Assembly (NCBI RefSeq): GCF_004117875.1
Contig: NZ_RAHW01000006.1
Coordinates: forward strand, 186,001-250,000
Length of the DNA stretch: 64,000 nt
Reading direction: 5' to 3'
Origin: Geomonas oryzae
Lineage (GTDB): Bacteria > Desulfobacterota > Desulfuromonadia > Geobacterales > Geobacteraceae
Made by a program: the position numbers and the translations under genes. The stretch's first letter is position 1. Each line of letters begins with the position of its first letter. Below the pieces are notes generated by a model, which saw nothing but the letters and a program-made list of their open reading frames with translations, searched no databases and was not told the origin of the DNA. Shown piece by piece: positions 18,014-26,438 of this stretch.

Positions 18014-19596
18014 CCCCTGAACCAGAGCAGCGCGACCACGAAGCACGACGTGACCAGGGTCAGGACGACGGCGAAGATGAAGGCGATGCGGATGACGAGG
18101 CTCTCCTCCCCGATCCTGTCGATGGCGGCGGCCGCGTTCTGCAGCTTCGCCGGGGAAACCACGCTGGCGAGTCCCCCCCCGAAGGCGAGCCCTGCGGTTA
18201 TGATCAGCATCGCCTCGGTGGACATCCTGAGGTTGCGGGCCGTCGACATCGCGTACTTGGCGAACATGGCGATGGTGGACGCCTCGCTCCCGGTGATGAA
18301 GCCGCCGAAAAGTCCTATGAAGGCGACCACCTGCCCGTAAGCCCCCTGGAACAGCTGGGCCGACGCGTCGGCCAGGACGCGCACCATGCTAGGCGAGGCG
18401 AACTGGTGCGTCGCCATGTCGTAGCCAGTCATGTTCATCACCTCGCCGATGGCGAAGAAGATGGCGGCGGCGAACACCGGTCGGGGCGCCCGCTTGAGCC
18501 ATACCGCACCCGCCTCGCGCAGCTGTTGCCCGGTGGGGCGCAGAAAGGGGAGTGCCAGCAGCGTGCTAGCGAGGATCCAGGTGTAGGCCTGCCAGAGGGC
18601 GCGCGTGTCGATAGGTTTGCCGTCGGCGGAAAGACCTGCAACCGGCAGCTTCAGGGTGCGGTACAGCAGGTCGAACATCTCCTTCGGGAGGTTCAAGGCG
18701 AGGATGAGGAGCACCAGCAACAACCACGGCATCACGGCGCGCCAGAGCGGAAAGGCGCGGCAGAAGGCGAGCTCGTCCTTGGTCAGCCGGCTCTGGTCCA
18801 GTACCGGATGCCCGGTGACGATCAGGTACAGCGCCATGGCGACGATGACCGCGATGCCGCAGATGACACCGGTCAGCACCACGAGGTTGTCGTAGCGGTT
18901 GGTGAAGGAGGCCACCACGCCGATCACGCCGCCGGTTATGAGGCAGGGGAGAAAGCCACTTTTGATCCCTTCCCAGCGTCCGACCATCCAGAGCATGCAG
19001 AAACCGATGAGGGTGGAGACGACCGGCAGGAAAAGGCAAAAGACCATCCCAGCCTGGTGCAGGGTGATCTCCCCCTTGCCGAGGAAGCTGTTGGCGATGT
19101 CCACGAAGACGACGATGGGGGCGCCCAGGAGGGCGTAGGTGCAGAGGGAATCGTAGCCGATGGCGGGGAGCGCCACCGCGACGGTGCTCGAGTACCCCAT
19201 GGCGAGGAGGATCGGCGGCAGGATCGAGACCGGAGTCGCCCCGACCGCCACCATGAGCGTGCCGAAGCCTATGTTGATCATCATGATCTGCACCGCGCGG
19301 TTTTCGCTGGCGATGGTCTTTATGAAGATGGTGATGCGCTTGAGCGCGCCGGTCTTCTCCATCACCGCCATCTGCAAAAGGGACGTGGCGACGATGAGCG
19401 ATACCGAGAAGGAGCGGATGAGTCCCGCAGCGGTGGAGCGCAGGATCACCTCGGCGGAGGTCTGAAAGCCGAGCCAGGCGACGAGCGAGATGACGATCCA
19501 TCCCGCGAGGCCGCTTATGTCGGCCGCCTTGCGCAATACCAGCAGAAGAACGAGGATGACGAGAATGGGAAGCAGGGTAAGCAGCAGCGGGGACAT
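18010..19596 (-). CDS. lctP: L-lactate permease, LctP family
   Basis: A 528-residue polytopic inner-membrane carrier (about 12-14 helices) of the LctP family, which imports lactate or glycolate with protons. Recognisable segments are FGTLMVAVGATPVSILPPIL, PAIGYDSLCTYALLGAP, FIGLFGGFITGSEASTIAMF and ASVVSPAKLQNAAAAI; the last two are typical family landmarks. The length is close to the family's 550. No lactate dehydrogenase gene is adjacent, so the substrate assignment rests on the family. The start at 19596 is followed directly by the first helix. Confidence 0.88.
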   Translation of the reverse strand: MSPLLLTLLPILVILVLLLVLRKAADISGLAGWIVISLVAWLGFQTSAEVILRSTAAGLIRSFSVSLIVATSLLQMAVMEKTGALKRITIFIKTIASENRAVQIMMINIGFGTLMVAVGATPVSILPPILLAMGYSSTVAVALPAIGYDSLCTYALLGAPIVVFVDIANSFLGKGEITLHQAGMVFCLFLPVVSTLIGFCMLWMVGRWEGIKSGFLPCLITGGVIGVVASFTNRYDNLVVLTGVICGIAVIVAMALYLIVTGHPVLDQSRLTKDELAFCRAFPLWRAVMPWLLLVLLILALNLPKEMFDLLYRTLKLPVAGLSADGKPIDTRALWQAYTWILASTLLALPFLRPTGQQLREAGAVWLKRAPRPVFAAAIFFAIGEVMNMTGYDMATHQFASPSMVRVLADASAQLFQGAYGQVVAFIGLFGGFITGSEASTIAMFAKYAMSTARNLRMSTEAMLIITAGLAFGGGLASVVSPAKLQNAAAAIDRIGEESLVIRIAFIFAVVLTLVTSCFVVALLWFRG

Positions 19597-19664
19597 CGGT
19601 TGAGGCTCCTTTCGGGCGTGAGTTGTGCCGCAGGCGTTTCACGACACAAGCGCCCCATCATAAA

Positions 19665-19684
19665 GGAACCCGCCTCACGGTTCC
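19665..19684. promoter_or_regulatory. Palindrome between lactate permease and deaminase genes
   Basis: GGAACC, 8 bases, GGTTCC, centred about 78 bases before lctP. On the minus strand TATGAT lies next to it as a possible -10 box, so a repressor site is plausible. Confidence 0.35.
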
Positions 19685-19804
19685 AGAAATAAATGCTCAT
19701 TTGTCGTCTCTTTCAAAGGAGATGTTGTGGCTTTGGTGCCGTTGTGGCACAATCCGCGGCTTCCTCAACCGAGGAGCATCATGCAAAGCAACAGGAGTAA
19801 AGGT

Positions 19805-20857
19805 ATGAACCTGGAATCGATCCAGCGGCGGGACCTTCCCGCCATACTGAGCCGCATGCCCAAGGCGGAACTGCACATACACATCGAGGGGTCGCTGGAG
19901 CCGGAACTGATCTTCGAGATGGCGGGCAGAAACGGCATCAGGCTCGACTACGCCTCCATCGAGGATCTGCGCGCGGCGTACGCATTCACCGACCTGCAGA
20001 GTTTCCTCGACATCTACTACGCAGGCGCGGGCGTGCTGCAGACCGAACAGGACTTCTTCGACATGGCCTGGAGTTACCTGAACCGCGCCAAGGCGGACAA
20101 CGTGCTCCATGCCGAGATCTTCTTCGATCCCCAGACGCACACCGCGCGCGGCATCCCCTTTGCGACGGTGATCGCCGGGCTGGACCGTGCGGTGCGCCGC
20201 GCAGGGGAAGAGCTCGGCGTCTCCGCATCGCTCATCCTCTGCTTCCTGCGCCACCTGAGCGAGGAGGACGCCTTCGCCACCCTGGAAGAAGCGCTGCCGT
20301 ACCGCGACCTCTTCATCGGCGTCGGGCTGGACAGCGGCGAGCGGGGCAACCCGCCCGAGAAGTTCGCACGGGTCTTCGCGCGCTGCCGGGAACTGGGGCT
20401 GCACATCGTCGCGCATGCCGGTGAAGAGGGGCCGGCGGACTACATCCGCGACGCCCTGGACATCCTGAAGGCCGAGCGCATCGACCACGGCGTGCGCTGC
20501 CTGGAGGATGCCGACCTCGTGGCCCGGCTGGCGCGCGAGAGGGTGCCGCTCACCGTCTGCCCGCTTTCCAACGTGAAGCTCGCCGTCTTCCGCGAGATGC
20601 ACGACCACAACCTGGGCAGGCTCCTTCAGGCGGGCCTCGCCGCCACCGTCAACTCGGACGACCCGGCTTATTTCGGGGGTTATCTGAACGACAACTACGC
20701 GGCGACCTTCGCGGCCCTGCCGGAGCTGGGCGCGCGCGAAGCGTACCAACTCGCCCGAAACAGTTTCGAGGCGTCTTTCGTTGCCGAAGAGGTGAAGAAG
20801 GGGTGGGTGACGGCACTCGACGAGTACTTCGCCGGTGCGTGCGGGGGAAAGGGCTGA
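19805..20857 (+). CDS. Adenosine/adenine deaminase
   Basis: A cytoplasmic zinc TIM-barrel deaminase of about 350 residues, converting adenine (or adenosine) to hypoxanthine (or inosine) in purine salvage. The metal-binding HIHIEG comes early, then HAGEEG with the metal histidine and catalytic glutamate, RIDHG, and SDDPAYFGGY with the last metal aspartate. The EGSLEPEL and SDDPAYFGG forms are those of the adenine deaminase branch (type 3) rather than classical Add, so adenine is the likelier substrate. The start at 19805 has AGGAG seven bases upstream; an alternative ATG at 19781 has a closer GAGGAG. Confidence 0.85.
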   Translation: MNLESIQRRDLPAILSRMPKAELHIHIEGSLEPELIFEMAGRNGIRLDYASIEDLRAAYAFTDLQSFLDIYYAGAGVLQTEQDFFDMAWSYLNRAKADNVLHAEIFFDPQTHTARGIPFATVIAGLDRAVRRAGEELGVSASLILCFLRHLSEEDAFATLEEALPYRDLFIGVGLDSGERGNPPEKFARVFARCRELGLHIVAHAGEEGPADYIRDALDILKAERIDHGVRCLEDADLVARLARERVPLTVCPLSNVKLAVFREMHDHNLGRLLQAGLAATVNSDDPAYFGGYLNDNYAATFAALPELGAREAYQLARNSFEASFVAEEVKKGWVTALDEYFAGACGGKG

Positions 20858-20887
20858 AAAAATGACCCGATTAATGATGATCTTCCG

Positions 20888-21006
20888 CTAGCCCCCCTCT
20901 CCCTCCGGGAGAGGGGGGCCGTAGGGCGGGTGAGGGCGTTGCCGCAAAGTGAATAGTTGCAACTGCCGATGCCCTCACCCTGACCCTCTCCCGGAGGGAG
21001 AGGGGA
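20888..21006. repeat. Long inverted repeat element
   Basis: Arms of the type CCCCTCTCCCTCCGGGAGAG, GGGTGAGGGC and their complements fold 20888-20940 back on 20968-21006. Each arm is itself a hairpin. This non-coding element fills most of the gap between two convergent genes. Confidence 0.7.
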
Positions 21007-21049
21007 TGTGGACGTTATGCAGCGGGAGATCATAGCTGATAGCTAATAA

Positions 21050-21108
21050 AACGGCCACGGAGGATACCTGAGACTGCTTTTGCGCTCAGATAACCCCGTG
21101 GCCGCTTT
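21050..21108. terminator. Probable bidirectional terminator
   Basis: AAAACGGCCACGG pairs with CCGTGGCCGCTTTT across about 25 bases, with an inner ACCTGA/TCAGAT pairing. It has A-rich and T-rich flanks and lies between convergent genes. Confidence 0.5.
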
Positions 21109-21127
21109 TGTCACACGCTTCGTTTCG

Positions 21128-21493
21128 TCAAATCCTGCGCAGTTTTGCGGTTTCTTCTTCCTTTCTCTCGATGCGGTCCTTCCTGCCGAGGGTGCGCATC
21201 AGGCTGTTGCAGGTCTGCACCAGTTTCTCAAGCTGTCCATTCTCGCCGTACACCTCGCCGTAAAAGATGTTCTCCATGATGTGCATGCGCCCGATGTTGC
21301 TGCTTGCCTTGCGCAACTGCATGCCGATCGACCACTGCATGCGTTGCAGCTGCAGTGATTTCTCCGGGGTCCTGGCCACGCAGGCCTTCTTCACGGCTTC
21401 CTCCGCCAGTTCATCGAACAGGGCGGGGGCCCTCTTGTATAGTTCCCGCAGTTCTCCCGGGGTATATGATGTGAACTCTCGTCTGGTACTCAT
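21128..21493 (-). CDS. DUF3135-like protein
   Basis: A 121-residue soluble, helical, basic protein. It contains LFDELAEEAVKKACVARTPE and LQRMQWSIGMQLRKASSNIG, resembling the DUF3135 pattern of an FDEL motif followed by a helix rich in Gln, Met and Arg. Function is unknown. The start at 21493 (MSTRREFTS) is set by AAGGAGAG; the frame is open further upstream without a credible start. It is monocistronic and convergent with the deaminase. Confidence 0.6.
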   Translation of the reverse strand: MSTRREFTSYTPGELRELYKRAPALFDELAEEAVKKACVARTPEKSLQLQRMQWSIGMQLRKASSNIGRMHIMENIFYGEVYGENGQLEKLVQTCNSLMRTLGRKDRIERKEEETAKLRRI

Positions 21494-21709
21494 GACACTC
21501 TCCTTCTTCCTTTCATTGCAATAAAAGCCATACTCAAGCGTCCGATTGAGTTTTTCTAATTGTCTTTCAAATCGCAAAAAAATGCCAGCAAAATGTATAC
21601 GGCCGGAGGCGTGAGACAAAGCCCGCTTGCAATAAAAGTTTAAATTTCCTAACATTAATTATCGGTAACGTTGATCCGGGGTGATTCGTCATTCGGAAAG
21701 GAGGCTGCC

Positions 21710-22159
21710 ATGCCGGACAAAGGTGAGAAAACGATCGGTGAACTGGTATCGGAACTCGGCAGCGAGTTGCGCGCATTGCTCCGGCAGGAGCTGGGGCTAT
21801 TCGCAGCCGAGATGAAGGAGAAGGCGGTACATGCCGCCAAGGACGCGGCCGCCATCGCCGTGGGCGGCGTGCTTTTGTACACGGGGCTCCTGGTGTTGAC
21901 GGCGGCCATCGTGCTCGGGCTCGCGACGATCATGCCGGCGTGGGGTGCGGCGCTGTTGGTGGCGCTGGGCCTATTTGCGATAGGAGCGGTGATCGTTCTT
22001 AAGGGTGGAAAGGATGTGAAGGAGATGGATGCAAAGCCCACGCAGACGATGGGGGCTTTGAAGGAGACGGTAAAATGGGCCAAAACGTTAAGGTTCACGA
22101 GCAGCACGCATCGGCGGACGAGATTCGCGAGCAGATCCGGCACACGGAAGGCGATATAA
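21710..22159 (+). CDS. Phage-holin-like membrane protein (Holin-X / DUF1469 type)
   Basis: A 149-residue protein with an N-terminal amphipathic helix (TIGELVSELGSELRALLRQE) and two membrane helices (about 50-72 and 76-100: VGGVLLYTGLLVLTAAIVLG and WGAALLVALGLFAIGAVIVL). This arrangement is typical of the holin-superfamily-III proteins found in many non-phage bacterial genomes beside YtxH and DUF3618 genes. The start follows GGAGGCTGCC. Its 3' end overlaps the next gene by 85 bases, so the last 28 residues are encoded over the DUF3618 start. It is probably an envelope-stress or membrane-domain protein rather than a lysis gene. Confidence 0.75.
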   Translation: MPDKGEKTIGELVSELGSELRALLRQELGLFAAEMKEKAVHAAKDAAAIAVGGVLLYTGLLVLTAAIVLGLATIMPAWGAALLVALGLFAIGAVIVLKGGKDVKEMDAKPTQTMGALKETVKWAKTLRFTSSTHRRTRFASRSGTRKAI

Positions 22160-22671
22160 CAAGGACCGTTCACGACCTTGAGGAGCGTCTTTCGCCGCAG
22201 CACCTGAAGGCGCGCGGCGTACGACGGGCAAAACTGTTGGCATGGGAGGGGATCGCAGGCGTGCTGCGGTTGGCGCAGCGGACCTCGGTGCAGGTCTTTG
22301 TTATCGGCGCAAGCGCAGCGCTCCTGGCACTTGGCAACAGGCGGGTACGCAACAGGGTCACCGCGGGCGTCGGGCTGAAGAAAACGGTTGAAGTCCCCGT
22401 GACGGGTGGCGCGGCCCGGGCGGCGGGAGCCGGGGCGCTGTGGCTTTTGCTGCGCAGGTTGAACGCGGGAAGGACGGCCGCCGTGGCGGCGCCGGTATCG
22501 GGGTGGTCCCTTGCGGCAACCGCGCTGAAAGGTTTTTTGAGCGGCAAGAAGGCGTCGCAAAAGCACGGCACGCCGCGGGAAGGGAAAAAGCTTGCCTGGC
22601 GTGGTCTGGCGGCAAGCGTAGGCGCCGCCCTTGGGAGCTACTGGTACAACCACAAGGCAGGCAGAGTCTAG
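22075..22671 (+). CDS. DUF3618 domain membrane protein
   Basis: A 198-residue protein. Its N-terminus (SADEIREQIRHTEGDITRTV, then HDLEERLSP) is the DUF3618 signature. A hydrophobic helix is at about 82-98 (VQVFVIGASAALLALG), followed by a basic, Gly/Ala-rich tail. GGAGACGG precedes the ATG at 22075, inside the preceding holin-like gene. The second of three co-oriented genes ending at 22974. Confidence 0.75.
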   Translation: MGQNVKVHEQHASADEIREQIRHTEGDITRTVHDLEERLSPQHLKARGVRRAKLLAWEGIAGVLRLAQRTSVQVFVIGASAALLALGNRRVRNRVTAGVGLKKTVEVPVTGGAARAAGAGALWLLLRRLNAGRTAAVAAPVSGWSLAATALKGFLSGKKASQKHGTPREGKKLAWRGLAASVGAALGSYWYNHKAGRV

Positions 22672-22698
22672 AACCAGCAAGGCTGGGAGGAGGACGTC

Positions 22699-22974
22699 AT
22701 GAGAAGACACGGACACGCGAGCACCACGGCTGAGGTGGTGAGCTTTTCGGCCGGAGCACTGGTAGGAGCAGGCCTTGCCCTGCTGTACGCCCCGAAAACA
22801 GGGCACGACATGAGGGAGAAAGTTTCCGACGTGACCGGCGATGCCATCGCCAAGATGAAAGGGCTCACTACCGAAGTCCAGGACAAGCTGAACCGCAACC
22901 TGCGCAAGGGGCGCGAGTATGCGGAGGAAAAAGTCTCGGAGCTGTCGTCGCACGTTGAAGAGCAGTATCACTGA
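22699..22974 (+). CDS. YtxH domain protein
   Basis: A 91-residue protein with the YtxH hallmark: one glycine-rich membrane helix directly followed by LLYAPKTGHDMREKVSD (about 27-45), then a long amphipathic helix. YtxH proteins are general-stress and envelope-associated in other bacteria. The strong ribosome site GGGAGGAGG precedes the ATG, and a terminator lies 30 bases past the stop, closing the holin-DUF3618-YtxH operon. Confidence 0.85.
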   Translation: MRRHGHASTTAEVVSFSAGALVGAGLALLYAPKTGHDMREKVSDVTGDAIAKMKGLTTEVQDKLNRNLRKGREYAEEKVSELSSHVEEQYH

Positions 22975-23003
22975 GCAAGCAAGTGGTGAAGAGACCCGCA
23001 CAG

Positions 23004-23035
23004 AGGCTGCCCGTCCGGGCAGCCTGATTTTTTTT
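23004..23035 (+). terminator. Rho-independent terminator after the YtxH operon
   Basis: AGGCTGCCC pairs with GGGCAGCCT (loop GTCC), followed by GA and eight T residues. Confidence 0.9.
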
Positions 23036-23377
23036 GCGAAACACGGGTAGGGGGACTGGCTCCGCCAGGTGCCTGTCCCCTTTCACATTGTTCCCACGGA
23101 GGACCGTAGGAACGATCTCAACACCCTTGGAAAATCGTTCCCACGCTCCAGCGTGGGAATGCAATCGGGAGACGCTCCCGCGTCTCGTACTGCGGACGCT
23201 GGAGCGTCCAGGGCTTTCGTTCCCACGGTGGACCGTAGGAACGATGCCGAAAGTGACCGTTTCCACGAAGCGGAGCAGTAGGCGGCGCGTTCCCCCTTGG
23301 CGCTCCCACCAAACCAGGGTTGACGGCTGCGCCGCAGTGTGACAAATTGCCTGAAATTTTTCCCATTCGAGAACCTG
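23036..23377. repeat. Gene-free stretch with third REP-like nested-hairpin copy
   Basis: The element at 23090-23246 repeats the units of 8590-8702 and 9362-9474 (GTTCCCACG...CGTGGGAAC and GACGCTCCAGCGTC-like hairpins) with one extra hairpin, so it is about 40 bases longer. The rest shows no gene. Confidence 0.75.
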
Positions 23378-24307
23378 ATGAACCGACCCGTCCAAAAGAT
23401 CGCCGTCATCGGCGCCGGAGCGCTCGGCGCCGTCTACGGCAGCCTCCTTTTCACCCTCGACAGAGACTCCGTCTTCTTCATCGCCGACGGCCCGCGCGGC
23501 CAAAGGCTTAAGGCCGACGGCGTGACCGTGAACGAAACCTCTTTCCACATCCCGGTCTTCGCCCCAGAAGAGGCGCCGGTCGCCGACCTCGTCATCGTGG
23601 CGGTGAAGCACCGTCAGCTCGACGAGGCGATCGCCGGCATCCGCCGCGCCGTCGGAGCGGACACCGTGATCCTGTCGGTGATGAACGGCATCGACAGCGA
23701 AGAGCGCTTAGCCGCCGTCTACGGTGCGGAAAAGGTGCTTTACGCCCTCTCCATAGGGATCGACGCGGTGCGTGAGGGGAACGCGGTCACCTACCAGAAC
23801 CTCGGGCGCATCCTCTTCGGCGAGCGCGACAACACAGAACAGAGCGCGAGGGTCCGCCGGATCAGCGGGCTCTTCAGCCGCGCCGGCATCGCCCACGAGG
23901 TGCCGCAGGACATGGTGCGCAGCCTCTGGTTCAAGTACATGATCAACGTAGGCGTGAACCAGGTCTCCGCCGTCCTCGGCATGACCTACGGTTCGCTCAG
24001 GGAGTCCGCCGGGGCGCGCGAGATGATGGACGCCGCCATGCGCGAGGTGATCGCCGTTGCCGTGGCCAAAAAGGTGGATCTTTCCGAGCGCGACCTGGAC
24101 GAGTGGTACCGCGTGCTTGGCACCTTGGGCGCTTCAGGGAAGACCTCGATGCTCCAGGATGTGGAAGCGGGACGTCCGACCGAGGTGGACATGCTTGCCG
24201 GGACGATGATCGCCATGGGAGAGCAGTATCGGATCCCGACGCCGGTGAACCGGGAGCTTTTCTCCGAACTGAAGCGGATTGAAAACGAGAAGGAGAGGGG
24301 CAGATGA
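23378..24307 (+). CDS. panE: 2-dehydropantoate 2-reductase
   Basis: A 309-residue NADPH-dependent ketopantoate reductase, which makes pantoate for pantothenate and coenzyme A. The Rossmann motif GAGALGAVYG is at about 11-20. VKHRQLDEAI (about 77-86) and the C-terminal helical domain with WFKYMINVGVNQVSAV, holding the catalytic lysine, fit the family. The length fits PanE (about 300). The ATG at 23378 is chosen; an in-frame GTG at 23339 would add 13 residues. It overlaps the HD gene by four bases (ATGA), and that gene overlaps the next in the same way. Confidence 0.88.
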   Translation: MNRPVQKIAVIGAGALGAVYGSLLFTLDRDSVFFIADGPRGQRLKADGVTVNETSFHIPVFAPEEAPVADLVIVAVKHRQLDEAIAGIRRAVGADTVILSVMNGIDSEERLAAVYGAEKVLYALSIGIDAVREGNAVTYQNLGRILFGERDNTEQSARVRRISGLFSRAGIAHEVPQDMVRSLWFKYMINVGVNQVSAVLGMTYGSLRESAGAREMMDAAMREVIAVAVAKKVDLSERDLDEWYRVLGTLGASGKTSMLQDVEAGRPTEVDMLAGTMIAMGEQYRIPTPVNRELFSELKRIENEKERGR

Positions 24308-24894
24308 CGATCTCACGCACCGTGGAGTTCATTCTAGAGCTCGACAAGCTAAAAGGCGTGACCCGCAAGAACCGCTCGAAGGGGAGCGACCGCTACGAGA
24401 ACTCCGCCGAGCACAGCTGGCACATCGCCATGATGGCCTACTCGCTCGAGCCTTTCGCCGCGGCGCCGGTGGACATGCACCGGGTTGTCGGTATGCTCCT
24501 CGTGCACGACGTGGGCGAGATCGACACCGGGGACACCATCGTCTACGCCACCGAGGGGTGGGAAGAGCGCAAGGCCGCCGAACTTGAGGCGGTAAAGAGG
24601 ATCTTCGGGATGGTGCAGGAGCCGCAGCGCTCCTTTTTCCTGGACCTCTGGCTCGAGTTCGAGGAAGCCGCGACACCTGAGGCGCGTTTCGCCCATGCCG
24701 CCGACCGCGCCATTCCGGCCCTGCTCAACCTTTCGAACGAGGGGCAGAGCTGGCGTGAAAACGGCATCAGCTACGAACGGGTGATAGGCCGCATTGGGCC
24801 TCCCATCGAGGCCGGCTGCCCGGCGCTTTGGGAATACCTCCGGGGGCGTCTTGCCGAGGAAAACGAGAAGGGATGGTTCGGGGAGGATAGATGA
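24304..24894 (+). CDS. HD-domain hydrolase (YfbR/HDDC2-like)
   Basis: A 196-residue metal-dependent phosphohydrolase. The HD motifs are H in NSAEHSWHIAMMAY, HD in LLVHDVGEIDTGD and a late D in HAADRAIPALLN. The pattern EHSW followed by VHDVGEIDTGD is that of the YfbR/HDDC2 group of 5'-deoxynucleotidases; the exact substrate is not shown. It sits in the middle of a tightly overlapping panE-HD-DUF3187 operon. Confidence 0.85.
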   Translation: MTISRTVEFILELDKLKGVTRKNRSKGSDRYENSAEHSWHIAMMAYSLEPFAAAPVDMHRVVGMLLVHDVGEIDTGDTIVYATEGWEERKAAELEAVKRIFGMVQEPQRSFFLDLWLEFEEAATPEARFAHAADRAIPALLNLSNEGQSWRENGISYERVIGRIGPPIEAGCPALWEYLRGRLAEENEKGWFGEDR

Positions 24895-25907
24895 GGAAAC
24901 TGGCAAGCTTGGCCGTTGCGCTCTTTCTGGCCGCCGTCACGGCTTCAGGCGTCTGCGCGGAACCGCTCGCGATAACACCCTTTTACACCTTCAACCAGAA
25001 TCCCCTTGTGCAGATCTACGGTCTGCCCGCCGCGGAGAACGCCGTCGTGCAGCCGGCGGGACGGGGGTGGGGGCTTCTGGCCTTCGACATCGCGAACAGC
25101 GACGTCGATGACGAGAACGCACGGGAGCGCCTGCTTCTGGATGGCGAGAGCGAACGGACCACGCTCGCCTTCCGCTACGGCGTGGCGGAGAACCTGGAAC
25201 TTGGTTTCGATCTTCCCATGGTGGCCTACAACGGCGGGATCTTCGACGGCTTCATCAAGAATTGGCACCGGTTCTTCGGGCTTCCACAGGGAAACCGCCT
25301 GGTCTCGCCCGACGACCGGCTCCTTTTCCGCTACGAACGTGACGGGGAGGAGCGGCTTCGTATGGAAAATGCCACCTTCCGCATGGGCGACGTCCGGCTC
25401 AACGGCGCTTGGCAGCTCTACCACGACCGCAGCGCCAATCCGCGCGCGCTTGCGCTGCGGGGAAGCGTGAAGCTTCCCACCGGAAGCAGTTCGAGGCTTA
25501 CCGGCAGCGGCAGCACCGACCTGGCCCTTTGGCTTACCGGCAGCGATGACTACCAACTGCCGGGGAGATGGGGGCACGCGACCCTCTTCGGTGCGCTAGG
25601 CGGCATGGCGCTCACCGACGGGGACGTGTTGAAGGGACAGCAGGAGAACCTGGTCGGTTTCGGAACCTTCGGCGGAGGGTGGTCGCCGCGCGACTTCATC
25701 GCCTTCAAGGTGCAGTTCTCCGGGCACACCGCCTTCTACAAGGAGAGCGACTTGAAGGAGCTCACCTCGCCCGCAATGCAGCTTCTCTTCGGCGGGACCC
25801 TGGCCTTCACCCAATCGACCACGCTCGACATCGCCCTTTCCGAGGACATCATCGTCGGCGCCTCTCCGGACATCGCCCTGCACCTCGGTCTGGGGCAACG
25901 CTTCTAG
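24891..25907 (+). CDS. DUF3187 family outer-membrane protein
   Basis: A 338-residue exported protein: signal peptide about 1-23 (ending in GVCA), then alternating amphipathic strands and a C-terminal phenylalanine (HLGLGQRF), as in outer-membrane beta-barrels. Segments such as FRYGVAENLELGFDLPMVAY and GSVKLPTGSSSRLTGSGSTD match the DUF3187 style. It may be a pore or surface protein of unknown substrate. It is translationally coupled (ATGA) to the HD gene and ends seven bases before a convergent gene. Confidence 0.8.
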   Translation: MRKLASLAVALFLAAVTASGVCAEPLAITPFYTFNQNPLVQIYGLPAAENAVVQPAGRGWGLLAFDIANSDVDDENARERLLLDGESERTTLAFRYGVAENLELGFDLPMVAYNGGIFDGFIKNWHRFFGLPQGNRLVSPDDRLLFRYERDGEERLRMENATFRMGDVRLNGAWQLYHDRSANPRALALRGSVKLPTGSSSRLTGSGSTDLALWLTGSDDYQLPGRWGHATLFGALGGMALTDGDVLKGQQENLVGFGTFGGGWSPRDFIAFKVQFSGHTAFYKESDLKELTSPAMQLLFGGTLAFTQSTTLDIALSEDIIVGASPDIALHLGLGQRF

Positions 25908-25913
25908 CCCCTT

Positions 25914-26438
25914 TCACCTTAGTTCGAGCGGGAGGAGCGCTCCGGTTCCTTTCCTGATGCCCAAACGGATCGGGCGGGGCGGCCCCTGCCTCGGAACGGT
26001 CACCTGGACCCACAGCTCTTCTCCGGAAGGGCGCAGCGAAGGGTCGGGGACATGTTCGGGGATGAAGAAGGGGACCGGCTGCGCGAGGACCGCAAACTTT
26101 CGCCCCTGACGCTCCACGATGCGCACCTGCCGGGACGGATCCAAGCCGCGCTCCTCCGCTTTCGGCGCTGCCACCAGCCGTCCCCCCTCCACCGAAAGCT
26201 GCACGGCCTGCGCCGGTTGCCACCCCGCTTTCTTGTCGGGTTCCCGCAGGCCCCGTCCTTCCACGACGAGATCGAGGCTCACGTAACGCCCCCTGATCGG
26301 GAGCGAGGGGTCATGCGGAGCGGCCTCCACCCAAACGGCGGGAAGCGTGGCGCGATCGTAGAGGAGTTTTCCCCCGAGCAGGGCCACCATGCAGACGTGG
26401 AGCAGGGCCACGGCGACCCCTTTGGCAGTCCGGCTCAT
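25914..26438 (-). CDS. GDYXXLXY-type membrane-anchored protein
   Basis: A 174-residue protein with one N-terminal membrane helix (about 7-26) and an extracytoplasmic domain. PIRGRYVSLDL corresponds to the PLRGDYV-L-Y motif that names the GDYXXLXY family, here with an Arg in place of the Asp. Its ATG overlaps the stop of the DUF2157 gene (TGATG), and such pairs are a recurrent arrangement. Function is unknown. Confidence 0.75.
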   Translation of the reverse strand: MSRTAKGVAVALLHVCMVALLGGKLLYDRATLPAVWVEAAPHDPSLPIRGRYVSLDLVVEGRGLREPDKKAGWQPAQAVQLSVEGGRLVAAPKAEERGLDPSRQVRIVERQGRKFAVLAQPVPFFIPEHVPDPSLRPSGEELWVQVTVPRQGPPRPIRLGIRKGTGALLPLELR

